Positions 54,388 through 63,336 of a stretch of DNA of 64,000 nucleotides are shown piece after piece. The stretch's first letter is position 1. Each line of letters begins with the position of its first letter. This stretch comes from Nitrosomonadales bacterium. GTDB taxonomy: Bacteria; Pseudomonadota; Gammaproteobacteria; Burkholderiales; Gallionellaceae. Made by a program: the position numbers and the translations under genes. The stretch lies in NCBI GenBank assembly GCA_016218415.1, contig JACRED010000001.1, positions 62,001 through 126,000 of the forward strand, given 5' to 3'. A model generated the notes under the pieces. That model was not told where the DNA came from, did no database searches, and saw only the letters and a list, made by a program, of their open reading frames with translations.

Positions 54388-55476
54388 ATGAGCCTGCTTT
54401 TGGATGCGCGAAAAAAATCTCAGCAAGCCGAGTCCGCTCAGGGCGGCAGCAGCATTCCCGAACTGGAGCTCAGCCTGGAGGAGTCGCATGGGACATTGTC
54501 ATCCGGGTCGTCTGAAAGCAGGAGCATCGAACATGCGCGCAGTGCGGGACAAAATCTCTTTGACGTGAAGACTCATGCGCCAACGCTTGCCCGCGCGAGC
54601 ATCAACCGCAACCTGTTGATTGCGCTGGGCGGCACAGTCCTGTTGCTCGCGGCGGGCGCGGGTTACGTGTGGTACGAAATTTCCGGCCCCGCTCAACCGA
54701 TGCGTCCCATCAAGGCGCCGCCTCCGCAAACTGCCCCGGTGCTTGCTACGCCGCCACAGGACAAGCCGGTCGCAGAAATCGTCCCGGACGTTGTTGCACC
54801 GGGGGCTTCCGTTGCTGTGCCGTCAAAAAATGCCGCGCAGTCGTCATCCGGAAAGTCTACTACTCCTACCCTTGCGCGCAGGAAGAGTCCCGTGCATATC
54901 GAGCAGCTCCAGGTCGAGCCCATCGATCCGATACTCAACGACGCTTATCAGGCTTATCTCGGCGGGCAATTCGATCAGGCGCAGCAGTTATATCTGAGGG
55001 CGCTCAAGCTGGATGCGCGCAATGCCGACGCCTTGCTTGGTTTGGCCGCCATCGCGCAGCGGCGCGGCGCGGACAATATTGCGGCGCACTATTACGCGCA
55101 AGTTCTGGAACTCGATCCGCGCGATGCCGTGGCGAATGCCGGAATGGCCGCCCTGACTACCGGGGGCAACAGCGAAAGCCGCCTGAAGACGCTGCTCAAC
55201 GAGCAGCAGGATTCATCTGCCCTGCATTTCGCGCTGGGTAACCGCTATGCGGCTCAGTCGCGCTGAGCCGATGCGCAACAGTACTATTTCAAGGCTTACA
55301 AACTCGAGTCCGGCAATGCCGAGTTGGCGTTTAATCTGGCCGTCAGTCTCGACCGGCTCGGACAGAAAAAATCTGCCGCGCAATACTATCAACGTGCCCT
55401 GGAACTGGACTCGAAGAGCAGCGCGGGGTTCGATCATGCACAAATCTCGCAACGCATTGAAGAACTGACGCATTAA
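54388..55476 (+). pseudogene. mshN: MshN-like TPR protein interrupted by an in-frame TGA
   Basis: Membrane-anchored TPR protein of the MSHA system: helix at about residues 71-93, Pro-rich linker, and TPR repeats from about residue 185. The reading frame ends at TGA (55264-55266, codon 293) but continues in the same frame for 69 more codons to TAA at 55474, encoding two further TPR units (ADAQQYYFKAYKLESGNAE and SAAQYYQRALELD). The TGA sits where MshN-like TPRs usually have Trp (RWAxAQ), so one G-to-A change would explain it. A truncated 292-residue product still holds the helix and first TPRs. Sequencing error, a true nonsense mutation and readthrough are all possible. Confidence 0.8.
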
Positions 55477-55479
55477 ATC

Positions 55480-57216
55480 GTGAAGCCAAAAAATCAACTG
55501 CCGGAAAGCCTGATTTCCGGCCTCCAGCCGCACCAGCAATTGGGACAGATACTGGTCAGCAAAGGCGTGATCAGCGACGACCAGTTGCGCATCGCACTCC
55601 AGGAACAACGCAAGACGCACCAGCCGCTGGGCCGCCTGCTGGTTCGCCTGGGCTTTCTCTCGGAAGCCACCATACGCGATGTGCTGTCGGAAAACCTCGG
55701 GCAGGAAAGCGTGGATCTCGCTTCGGTCATCATCGACTCGATCGCGCTGAGCCTGATTCCCAAGGATGTCGCGCGCCGCTACCAGTTGCTTCCCCTGTCG
55801 GTCGATTTGATCGGGCGCGTGCTGACGCTGGCGATCGCCGATCCCGACAACATCATCGCGCTGGACCAGGTGCGCGCCCTGCTCAAGGACGAGTACCGCC
55901 TAGTCACCCAACTGGCCAGCGAATCCGACATCCTGCGCGCGATAGACCAGTATTACGGCTTCGAGCTTTCGATCGACGGCATCCTGCACGAGATCGAGCC
56001 CGGCGAGATGGAGTACCAGACGCTGCAATCCGGCGTGAACGAATTCAGCCAGCCGGTGGTGCGCCTGATCGATGCGCTGCTCACCGAGGCGGTGCAGCGC
56101 GGCGCATCGGACATCCACTTCGAACCGGAAAGCAGTTTCTTGCGCATACGCTACCGCGTTGACGGCGTGTTGCGCCAAGTGCGCAGCCTGCACAAGAGTT
56201 TCTGGCCGGCTATGGTGGTGCGCATGAAGGTGATGAGCGGCATGAACATCGCCGAAACGCGCGCGCCGCAGGACGGTCGCATCTCGCTGCGCCTGTCCGG
56301 ACGACCGATCGACTTCCGGGTGGCATCGCACCCCACCACGCACGGCGAAAATATGGTGCTGCGCATTCTGGACCGCCAGAAGGGTATTGTGCCGCTGGAC
56401 CAACTGGGCCTGGATGAAGCCGCGCTCAACATGCTCAAGATGATCATCGCCAAGCCGGAAGGCATCGTGCTGGTGACCGGTCCGACCGGCAGCGGCAAAA
56501 CCACCACGCTGTATTCGGTGCTGAGTCATATCAACACCGAGTCGGTCAACATCATGACACTGGAAGACCCGGTCGAGTATCCGCTGGCGATGATACGCCA
56601 GACTTCGGTGAACGAGTCCGCCAAGATGGATTTTGCCAACGGCATACGCTCGATGATGCGCCAGGACCCGGACATCATCCTGGTCGGCGAGATCCGCGAC
56701 CATCCCACCGCCGAGATGGCGTTCCGCGCCGCGATGACGGGCCACCAGGTGTATTCGACACTGCACACCAATTCGGCGATCGGCGCGATCCCGCGCCTGC
56801 TCGACATCGGCATCCTGCCCGACATCATGGCCGGCAATATCATCGGCATCGTCGCGCAGCGACTGGTGCGCGTGCTGTGCAACGAGTGCAAATATCCGTA
56901 CACGCCGGATTCACAGGAACGCAAACTGATCGGTGTCGCCGCCCATCAGGACATCACCCTGTACCGCGCGGCCGGTTGTGAGATGTGCAACCATCAGGGT
57001 TACAAGGGGCGCATGACCATCATGGAATTGCTCAAGATGGATTACGATCTGGATGATCTCGTCTCGCATCGCGCCAGCGCGCGCCAGATCAGGGAGGCGG
57101 CACTCGCCAAGGGCTTCAGGCCGCTGGCGATGGACGGCATCCGCCGCATCCAGCAAGGCATCACCTCGCTTGCGGAAGTCAGCCGCATGGTGGATCTGAC
57201 CGACCGGTTGGGCTAA
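55480..57216 (+). CDS. mshE: MSHA pilus assembly ATPase MshE
   Basis: GspE/PilB-family hexameric ATPase driving pilus extension; 578 aa, GTG start. The N-terminal MshEN domain shows the double motif LGQILVSKGVISDDQL and LGRLLVRLGFLSEATI, the type that binds c-di-GMP in MshE. The motor has Walker A GPTGSGKTT (about 333-341), the Asp box, Walker B ILVGEIRD, a His box and the tetra-Cys zinc site CNEC...CEMC. It begins 3 bp after the downstream stop of the mshN-like frame, so translation may be coupled; the in-frame TGA upstream could reduce its expression. Confidence 0.94.
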   Translation: MKPKNQLPESLISGLQPHQQLGQILVSKGVISDDQLRIALQEQRKTHQPLGRLLVRLGFLSEATIRDVLSENLGQESVDLASVIIDSIALSLIPKDVARRYQLLPLSVDLIGRVLTLAIADPDNIIALDQVRALLKDEYRLVTQLASESDILRAIDQYYGFELSIDGILHEIEPGEMEYQTLQSGVNEFSQPVVRLIDALLTEAVQRGASDIHFEPESSFLRIRYRVDGVLRQVRSLHKSFWPAMVVRMKVMSGMNIAETRAPQDGRISLRLSGRPIDFRVASHPTTHGENMVLRILDRQKGIVPLDQLGLDEAALNMLKMIIAKPEGIVLVTGPTGSGKTTTLYSVLSHINTESVNIMTLEDPVEYPLAMIRQTSVNESAKMDFANGIRSMMRQDPDIILVGEIRDHPTAEMAFRAAMTGHQVYSTLHTNSAIGAIPRLLDIGILPDIMAGNIIGIVAQRLVRVLCNECKYPYTPDSQERKLIGVAAHQDITLYRAAGCEMCNHQGYKGRMTIMELLKMDYDLDDLVSHRASARQIREAALAKGFRPLAMDGIRRIQQGITSLAEVSRMVDLTDRLG

Positions 57217-57227
57217 GGGATATCCGC

Positions 57228-58430
57228 ATGGCACTTTATTCCTACCGGGCGATGGACGATCAGGGCAAGACCCACAAGGGCTTGCAGGATGCCGCCAACC
57301 AGGTGGATCTGGAACTGCGCCTGAAACGCAGCGGACTGGATCTGATCGATGCCAAGGTGGACAGCGGCAGACTCAGTGTGGGCCGGAGCAGAATCAAGCG
57401 CACCGAATTGATCACCTTCTTTTTCAATCTCGAACAGCTCACCCGTGCCGGTGTGCCCCTGCTGGAAAGCCTGGCCGATCTGCGCGACACGATGAACGAC
57501 CCGCGTTTCCGCGAAGTCATCGCCAACCTGGTCGAGTCCATCGAAGGCGGCAAGAAACTCTCGCAGGCAATGGCGCAGCATCCCGATGCATTCGACAAGA
57601 TATTCATCAGCCTGACCCATGCCGGCGAAGAAAGCGGGCGGTTACCCGAGGTGTTCCTGCACATCACTGAATCCCTGAAGTGGCAGGACGAAATGGCTTC
57701 GCACACCAAGACCATCATGCTCTACCCGGCCTTCGTCGGCACCATAGTGGTCGCCATCACGTTTTTCCTGATGATTTATCTGGTTCCGCAACTGGTCAGC
57801 TTCATCAAGGGCATGGGACAGGAAATTCCGATCCAGACACGCGCGCTGCTGGCCACATCGGCCTTCTTCGTCAGTTACTGGTATGTGCTGGTCGCGGTGC
57901 CCATCGTGTTGCCCGTTGCCGGAAAGCTGCTCATCGCTTCCAGCCCGCAGATGCGCTTCAGATTCGACCAGCTCAAACTGAACCTGTGGGTTACCGGTCC
58001 GATCCTGCGCAAGATCATCCTGGCGCGATTCGCCAATACGTTTGCGATGATGTACGGCTCGGGCATCAGCATCCTCGACTGCATTGCGAATTCGCGCGAC
58101 GTGGTCAACAACCGAGCCGTCGCAAAAAGCCTGGATGATGTCACCCACGAAATCGAGTCGGGCAAGAATCTGACCCAGAGCTTCCAGAATACCGGCATGT
58201 TCCCGCCTCTGGTGATACGCATGCTCAAGGTTGGCGAGGCCACCGGTTCATTGGACAAGGCGTTGCTCAACGTCAGCTATTTTTACGATCGCGACGTGAA
58301 GGACTCGATCAAGAAAGTGCAGGTGATGATAGAACCGACCATGACCATCGTGCTGGGGGCGCTGCTCGGCTGGGTGATGTTGTCGGTGCTGTCGCCGATC
58401 TACGACATCATCGGCAAGGTGAAATTCTGA
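57228..58430 (+). CDS. mshG: MSHA pilus platform protein MshG
   Basis: PilC/GspF-family inner-membrane platform protein of 400 aa. It has two T2SSF domains (about 65-190 and 270-390) and three transmembrane helices. The family sequences FFNLEQLTRAGVPLLESL and RFANTFAMMYGSGISIL are present. It interacts with MshE to insert pilin subunits. It begins 11 bp after mshE and overlaps the following gene by one base (TGATG). Confidence 0.94.
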   Translation: MALYSYRAMDDQGKTHKGLQDAANQVDLELRLKRSGLDLIDAKVDSGRLSVGRSRIKRTELITFFFNLEQLTRAGVPLLESLADLRDTMNDPRFREVIANLVESIEGGKKLSQAMAQHPDAFDKIFISLTHAGEESGRLPEVFLHITESLKWQDEMASHTKTIMLYPAFVGTIVVAITFFLMIYLVPQLVSFIKGMGQEIPIQTRALLATSAFFVSYWYVLVAVPIVLPVAGKLLIASSPQMRFRFDQLKLNLWVTGPILRKIILARFANTFAMMYGSGISILDCIANSRDVVNNRAVAKSLDDVTHEIESGKNLTQSFQNTGMFPPLVIRMLKVGEATGSLDKALLNVSYFYDRDVKDSIKKVQVMIEPTMTIVLGALLGWVMLSVLSPIYDIIGKVKF

Positions 58431-59923
58431 TGAAACGCGCGCTGCTGCTATTCCTGAGTGCGGACCGGCTGCATGCCCAGCTGATGTTGGGCGGCAAGAT
58501 CGCGCTGCAGCACGAGTTTGCCGACACTCCGGAAGGACATGAGAGTTTCGCGACTTTCCTGCAAACCACCAGGTGCCCGGCATATCTGCTGACCGATCTG
58601 ATTGAGGAGGACTTCCGCCATGAGATCGTCCCGCACCTGAGCGGCAAAAGCCGCACCGCACTGTTGCACCGCAAATTCGACCAGTTCTATCGCGGCACGC
58701 CGTTCCATCAGGCCACCTTGTTGCAGCGCCAGAAGACCGGGCGCAGGGATGACGATATGCTGTTCTCGGCGCTGACCAATCCTTCGTATATCACGCCCTG
58801 GTTGAATATCATGCTGGTGCAGCAAACCCCGCTGGGCGGGATATACTCAGTACCGCAGATCAGCGCGCCGCTGGTCAAGAATCATCCTTCCAACCATTTG
58901 CTGCTGATTTCCTGGGAGAAATTCTCCGGGCTGCGCCAAACATACTTCAGCGAGCATCGCTTGCAGATTTCCCGGTTGACGCCGGTTCATGAAGGGCAGA
59001 CTTTCAACAATGCCGTTGTGAGAGAACTCGCGCGCACGTACCAATACTTGAAGAGCCTCAGCTTGCTCCCATCCGGGCAAATACTCGATGTGCGCATCCT
59101 GTGCCATGCGAATGACCGGGACGAACTGAGAAACAATCTGCCCGACAGCGAAGATATGCGTTATGACTTCGCGGACATCGAGGAAGTCGGCAGGAAACTC
59201 AAGATCGATTACCGTTTCACCGACTCGGATGCCAGCCAGATATTCCTGCACCAACTGGCTGTGCGCCGTCCCCCGACCCATTACGCCAATGCGGAGCACA
59301 CCCACTTTTATACCCTCCGGCAATTGCGACTCGCGCTCAATTGGGGCAGCGGAGCGTTGCTGGCAGTCAGTATGCTGTGGGCGATATCGACCATTATGCA
59401 AAGCGGCGGCAATGCCAGCGAAACAGAAACGCTGCGCTTGCAGGCGCAACGCACCCTGAAAGAAATCCAGCTGATCACCCAGGGCTTCCCCGCTACCAGC
59501 GTTGCAGCCTCGGACATGAAATCCAGCGTAACTGCGATGAGCAAGCTGGATCAGTACCAGACGGCCCCGCAAAACGTTTTGCAACCACTGAGTGCCGTGC
59601 TCGACCATTTTCCGCAAGTCCAGATAAGCGATCTGGGTTGGCAAATCAGCGCGACCGAACCGGTGGCAAGCAACACGCAAGCCGATCAGCCGGCCCAGGT
59701 CATCACCATGAAGGGGAGTCTGCAGGGTCTGGGCAATGACTATCGTGCCGCGCTGACCTATCTGGATCGTTTCCAGCTTGAATTGGGGAAGCGCGGTTAC
59801 CAGGTGACTACGCTTGCCAGGCCGCTTGATGTCAGCCCCAGCGGCAGCCTTGCCGACCAGCGCGAAGCGCGAGAAAATGCGCTCGGGTTTTCCCTGAAAC
59901 TGGTTTGGAGGCCGCCGCTATGA
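58430..59923 (+). CDS. Pilus assembly protein, PilM/PilN-like (MshI position)
   Basis: A 497-residue protein: a long cytoplasmic part (about 1-300) without recognisable actin-type ATP motifs, one transmembrane helix (about 303-322), and a periplasmic coiled-coil/ferredoxin-like region (about 330-497). The layout resembles a fused PilM-PilN or MshI-type component of the alignment complex. The assignment rests on position (after mshG, before PilO-like and MshK-like genes) and architecture rather than on a recognised motif. Overlaps the next gene by ATGA. Confidence 0.7.
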   Translation: MKRALLLFLSADRLHAQLMLGGKIALQHEFADTPEGHESFATFLQTTRCPAYLLTDLIEEDFRHEIVPHLSGKSRTALLHRKFDQFYRGTPFHQATLLQRQKTGRRDDDMLFSALTNPSYITPWLNIMLVQQTPLGGIYSVPQISAPLVKNHPSNHLLLISWEKFSGLRQTYFSEHRLQISRLTPVHEGQTFNNAVVRELARTYQYLKSLSLLPSGQILDVRILCHANDRDELRNNLPDSEDMRYDFADIEEVGRKLKIDYRFTDSDASQIFLHQLAVRRPPTHYANAEHTHFYTLRQLRLALNWGSGALLAVSMLWAISTIMQSGGNASETETLRLQAQRTLKEIQLITQGFPATSVAASDMKSSVTAMSKLDQYQTAPQNVLQPLSAVLDHFPQVQISDLGWQISATEPVASNTQADQPAQVITMKGSLQGLGNDYRAALTYLDRFQLELGKRGYQVTTLARPLDVSPSGSLADQREARENALGFSLKLVWRPPL

Positions 59924-60546
59924 AATTCTCCAACGCTGATTTTCGGATGATGCGCTGGAACATCGCAGCGATTTCCGCATCTGTTGTTTTGAGCGGACTT
60001 GTCCTGTACGGCAGTCAGGAGTATGCGGATCACGCCCAGAAGGATTTTCGCACCGCGCAAAACCAGATGAACGATGCCCGCAATCGGCTGAATATGGCGC
60101 ACCAGGATAGTGAAAACATGGCGGCTTATTCCAAAGGCTACAGCGCCCTTGAGAATCGCAGAATCATCGGCGACGACCACAGGCTGGATTGGATGGAGGG
60201 GCTGGACAAGCTGCGCCAGCAGAATCTGGCCATCGACTTTCGCTACAGCATCGCGCCGCAGAAAAACTACGCCCCGCAACCCGCCATCGACAGCGGCAAT
60301 TTCGATATCCACTACAGCGAGATGAAGCTGCAATTCGAACTGCTGCACGAAGGCCAGCTATTGAATTTCTTCAACGCGCTGCGCAACCAGATCAAAGGCC
60401 AATATCAGCTCGAAGGCTGCACCATGCAACGCGCATCTGCCGCCGATGATAGTGATGCGGATGATACTGCGTCCACCACGACACACATCAGAGCGGAATG
60501 CAGCGGCGGCTGGATCACGTTGAAGAACCGGAATGCCCAGTCATGA
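59920..60546 (+). CDS. Pilus assembly protein, PilO/MshJ-like
   Basis: A 208-residue bitopic protein: N-terminal helix (about 16-36), coiled coil (about 40-95) and a C-terminal alpha/beta domain with MKLQFELLHEGQLLNFFNAL, as in PilO/MshJ proteins. Three Cys-containing positions occur only near the end. The ATG at 59920 overlaps the previous stop; the upstream in-frame ATG at 59905 is less likely. Its stop overlaps the next start (ATGA). Confidence 0.75.
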   Translation: MKFSNADFRMMRWNIAAISASVVLSGLVLYGSQEYADHAQKDFRTAQNQMNDARNRLNMAHQDSENMAAYSKGYSALENRRIIGDDHRLDWMEGLDKLRQQNLAIDFRYSIAPQKNYAPQPAIDSGNFDIHYSEMKLQFELLHEGQLLNFFNALRNQIKGQYQLEGCTMQRASAADDSDADDTASTTTHIRAECSGGWITLKNRNAQS

Positions 60547-61004
60547 GAATGAATTGGAAAAACGGTATGGCTGCATTTTCCGTAGGGGCACGGCGCGCCG
60601 TGCCCCTACTTTGCGCGCTCGTATTAATGGCCGTGCCTTCCGCTCATGCCGCCGAGCTGGGCCGGCTGTTCTTCACCCCGGAACAACGCGCCCAGCTGGA
60701 CTTTAACTATGCGCGGGTGGCGCGACCGGATAGCGGCAACGACAGCGCGCTGACGCTCAACGGCATCGTGCAAAGACATGGCGGCAAGCGTACCGTATGG
60801 ATCAATGGCGCGCCCCAGGCTGCCGGGAGCAGTGATGAAAGAGCGCCGGAAAGCGCGGCGGTCGAAATACCCGGACAAAGCAAATCCGTGAAACTCAAGG
60901 TCGGACAACGCGTCTTGATGGGCCCATCGGTCAGCCCGGATACAACAAGATCGGACATGGCCAAGCCAGGCGATTCCAAGCACGATACAACGGGTGAGGA
61001 TTAA
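60543..61004 (+). CDS. Small exported pilus-locus protein (MshK position)
   Basis: A 153-residue protein with a signal peptide (cut near AHA-AEL) and a mature domain with LTLNGIVQRHGGKRTVWINGAP and KLKVGQRVL, the small beta domain found in MshK/PilP-like proteins. The signal peptide is oddly long and carries a 28-bp palindrome (60582-60609) translated as VGARRAVPL. Start at 60543 (overlaps the previous stop) or at the ATG at 60549; the latter would also precede the palindrome. Confidence 0.72.
   Translation: MRMNWKNGMAAFSVGARRAVPLLCALVLMAVPSAHAAELGRLFFTPEQRAQLDFNYARVARPDSGNDSALTLNGIVQRHGGKRTVWINGAPQAAGSSDERAPESAAVEIPGQSKSVKLKVGQRVLMGPSVSPDTTRSDMAKPGDSKHDTTGED
60582..60609. repeat. Perfect 28-bp palindrome inside the MshK-like signal peptide
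   Basis: GTAGGGGCACGGCG (60582-60595) followed directly by its reverse complement (60596-60609). The GTAGGGGC/GCCCCTAC ends match the repeat at 17800-17867. It lies in frame in the coding sequence of the signal peptide. Confidence 0.8.
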
Positions 61005-61010
61005 ACAGCC

Positions 61011-62462
61011 ATGCCATCCAACGCTGCCATTTTGATTGCGTGCCGCAGAAAACAGCGCGGCGCTGCTTTGATGGTGATGCTGGTAATCCTCATCATAGGC
61101 GCCGCCGTGTTCCTGGTAAAAGCGCTCAATTCATCCGAGATGAAACAGGCCCGGCAAAAACACAATGCTGAAGTACTTGCGCAGGCGAAGGATGCGCTGA
61201 TCGGATATGCCATCACTTACGGCGACACGCACACCGGTCAAGTGTATGGCTATCTGCCGTGCCCCGATTTTACTGGAGGTAACCCGGAAGGCAGCGCAGA
61301 AGCAAGCTGTGGCACAAAGAATCTCAGCCAGCTCGGGAGGTTGCCATGGAGGACGCTCGGCCTGCCGCCGCTTGTGGATGGTGACAAGGAATGTCTTTGG
61401 TATGCGGTATCCGGCACCTATAAAAATAATCCCAAGACTGACTTCATGAACTGGGATACCAACGGGCAGTTGCAGGCATATGCCAGCGACGGGACCACCC
61501 GTCTGGATGGCGACGACAATCAGGTTGTCGCGGTGATTTTCGCGCCGGGCGCGACGCAAAACAACCAGTCCCGTGGCGGCGGCAGCGCCCCCGTTTGCGG
61601 CGGCAATTACAATGCGTCCGATTATCTGGACAACGACACTGTGCACGGCATCAACAACGCGGATGTCGTCACAGGACATTTTGTGCAGGGGCGCGCGGGA
61701 GGCGACATCAACGACCAGTTCATATTCATCACCAAGCAGGAACTGTGGGCTGCGATGGTAAAACGTCCGGATTTTATCAATAACCTGAAAGGCTTGGCCT
61801 TTCGAGTTGCAGGTTGCCTGGCGGACTATGGCCTGAGCAATCCCGACTCTGCCAATAAAAGCCTGCCCTGGCCGGCGCCTCTGGTGTTAAGCGACTATGC
61901 GGTCAATAACAATTACGATGACAGCCCGAACACCTTGTCCGGTCGCGTCCCTTACAAGGTCAACACCTCGAATGGCATCACCAACAATGACATGATCGGC
62001 GATATTTTGATGCCAAATATGCCCAATAATAATAGTGGGAATGGCGAGAGTAATGGCTTAAATTGTCCTTACTCTGCAGCAAACCCCACCAACGATTTTC
62101 AACGCCTTTATCCATGGTGGGATAACTGGAAAGATCATCTGTTCTACGTAATCTCGTATGAGTATCGCCCAAAGAACAGCGATACCAACTCTTGTGGAAA
62201 CTGTGTGAGCATCAACGGCAGCGGCGACTATGCCGGGCTGGTCATTCTTGCGGGTAGCGGTCTGGCGGGACAGGTGCGTGCCAGCGTCGCCACGAACAAT
62301 AGTTCGCGTGGCGTCCTGGGCAACTATCTGGAAGGACGCAACGCCAGCAATCATCCCAATAGCAATGGCAACGCCGATTATCAGACGCAAGCTGCAAGTT
62401 CCACGTTCAACGATACGGTGTATTGCATCGACACCAATCTCAACCCCATTTTGTGTCCATGA
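61011..62462 (+). CDS. PilX-like large pilin-like protein
   Basis: A 483-residue protein with a positively charged N-terminus and a single hydrophobic helix beginning RGAALMVMLVILIIGA (about 17-38), as in PilX-type minor pilins, but without a G-F-x-x-x-E prepilin site. The periplasmic part opens with AKDALIGYAITYG and LPCPD, shared with the following pilin, and is then Asn/Gly-rich with several cysteines (at least eight), plausible disulfide sites. It overlaps the next pilin gene (ATGA). It may form a pilus-tip or adhesin-like subunit; function not proven. Confidence 0.75.
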   Translation: MPSNAAILIACRRKQRGAALMVMLVILIIGAAVFLVKALNSSEMKQARQKHNAEVLAQAKDALIGYAITYGDTHTGQVYGYLPCPDFTGGNPEGSAEASCGTKNLSQLGRLPWRTLGLPPLVDGDKECLWYAVSGTYKNNPKTDFMNWDTNGQLQAYASDGTTRLDGDDNQVVAVIFAPGATQNNQSRGGGSAPVCGGNYNASDYLDNDTVHGINNADVVTGHFVQGRAGGDINDQFIFITKQELWAAMVKRPDFINNLKGLAFRVAGCLADYGLSNPDSANKSLPWPAPLVLSDYAVNNNYDDSPNTLSGRVPYKVNTSNGITNNDMIGDILMPNMPNNNSGNGESNGLNCPYSAANPTNDFQRLYPWWDNWKDHLFYVISYEYRPKNSDTNSCGNCVSINGSGDYAGLVILAGSGLAGQVRASVATNNSSRGVLGNYLEGRNASNHPNSNGNADYQTQAASSTFNDTVYCIDTNLNPILCP

Positions 62463-63193
62463 AGCCTCATTGCATTCGTAGATTTCGCGGATTCTCGCTG
62501 ATCGAGCTTGCGATGGTATTGATGATCGTGGGTTTGCTGCTAGGCGGGATGATGATTCCGCTCTCAGCCGTGATGGAGAACAGGGGGATATCGGAAACAA
62601 AAAAGACCCTGGAAGACGCCAGGGAAGCGCTGGTTGGCTTTGCGGTGATCAATGGCCGCCTGCCCTGTCCGGCCTCGTCTGCCAGCAATGGCACCGAGAA
62701 GTTCGTCTCAGGCGGATCGGCTGCCACGGGCGGCTGCGCAAACTTCAACAACGGATACTTACCCGCCGCAACGCTGGGCATCACACCGACCGACACCTCC
62801 GGATTCGCGGTGGATGCGTGGGGGAACCGCATCCGTTACGCGGTCACCTCATGGAGCAGCAATGCCTTCACCAAAACGAACGGCATGAAATCGGTGGGAA
62901 TTTCTACTCTTGCGCCTGATCTGCTTGTGTGTTCAACCGCTAGCGCCAACTCGACAAGCTGTTCGGTAAGCAACTCCACGCTGGCTTCAGGTGTGCCGAT
63001 AATTATTTTCTCAACTGGCGCAAAGTCTGGGGCGGGAACCGACGAAAATGAGAATGCAGACAATGACAAAGTCTTCGTTAGTCACTCTACCACCTCAAGT
63101 TCGGCAGCAAATGGAGCGTTTGATGACCTTGTCATTTGGCTCTCTCCCAATGTGCTGATCAACCGCCTGATTCAGGCAGGCCAATTGCCATAA
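62459..63193 (+). CDS. Type IV prepilin-like protein
   Basis: A 244-residue prepilin with the class III cleavage/methylation motif RFRG-FSLIELAM followed by a long hydrophobic helix. After the helix it has AREALVGFAVINGRLPCPA, like the upstream PilX-like protein, then a WGNRIRYAV segment typical of PulG-like pseudopilins, and a Ser/Asn-rich C-terminal region with paired cysteines. The ATG at 62459 overlaps the previous stop. Last gene of the pilus operon, 30 bp before a strong terminator. Whether it is the major (MshA) or a minor pilin is unclear. Confidence 0.85.
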   Translation: MKPHCIRRFRGFSLIELAMVLMIVGLLLGGMMIPLSAVMENRGISETKKTLEDAREALVGFAVINGRLPCPASSASNGTEKFVSGGSAATGGCANFNNGYLPAATLGITPTDTSGFAVDAWGNRIRYAVTSWSSNAFTKTNGMKSVGISTLAPDLLVCSTASANSTSCSVSNSTLASGVPIIIFSTGAKSGAGTDENENADNDKVFVSHSTTSSSAANGAFDDLVIWLSPNVLINRLIQAGQLP

Positions 63194-63223
63194 TTGAGGT
63201 CCACGATACTTCATGTAAAGAAT

Positions 63224-63252
63224 AACGGCTTGCATCGCTGCAAGCCGTTTTA
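63224..63252. terminator. Rho-independent terminator, probably bidirectional
   Basis: ACGGCTTGCA (63225-63234), loop TCGC, TGCAAGCCGT (63239-63248), then T residues on the plus strand and A-rich bases before it. It can end the pilus operon and the minus-strand tRNA/rpoD transcript. Confidence 0.92.
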
Positions 63253-63253
63253 T

Positions 63254-63330
63254 TGGTGGGCCCTCGCGGACTTGAACCGCGGACCAAAGGATTATGAGTC
63301 CTCTGCTCGAACCAACTGAGCTAAGGGCCC
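63254..63330 (-). tRNA. tRNA with CAU anticodon, probably tRNA-Ile2 (lysidine type)
   Basis: 77 nt including CCA. Acceptor GGGCCCT pairs with AGGGCCC; anticodon stem GAGGA/TCCTT encloses loop CTCATAA (anticodon CAT); T arm CGCGG-TTCAAGT-CCGCG. The acceptor and T arm are unlike initiator tRNA and closer to the AUA-reading tRNA-Ile2 whose C34 becomes lysidine; elongator tRNA-Met is the alternative. The D loop carries C where A21 is usual. It lies 6 bp downstream of rpoD. Confidence 0.85.
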
Positions 63331-63336
63331 GTAAAA

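Noticed and set aside
55264-55266. TGA read as selenocysteine
   Set aside because: The position fits Trp in TPR relatives, no selenocysteine insertion hairpin was recognised after it, and TPR proteins have no redox role.
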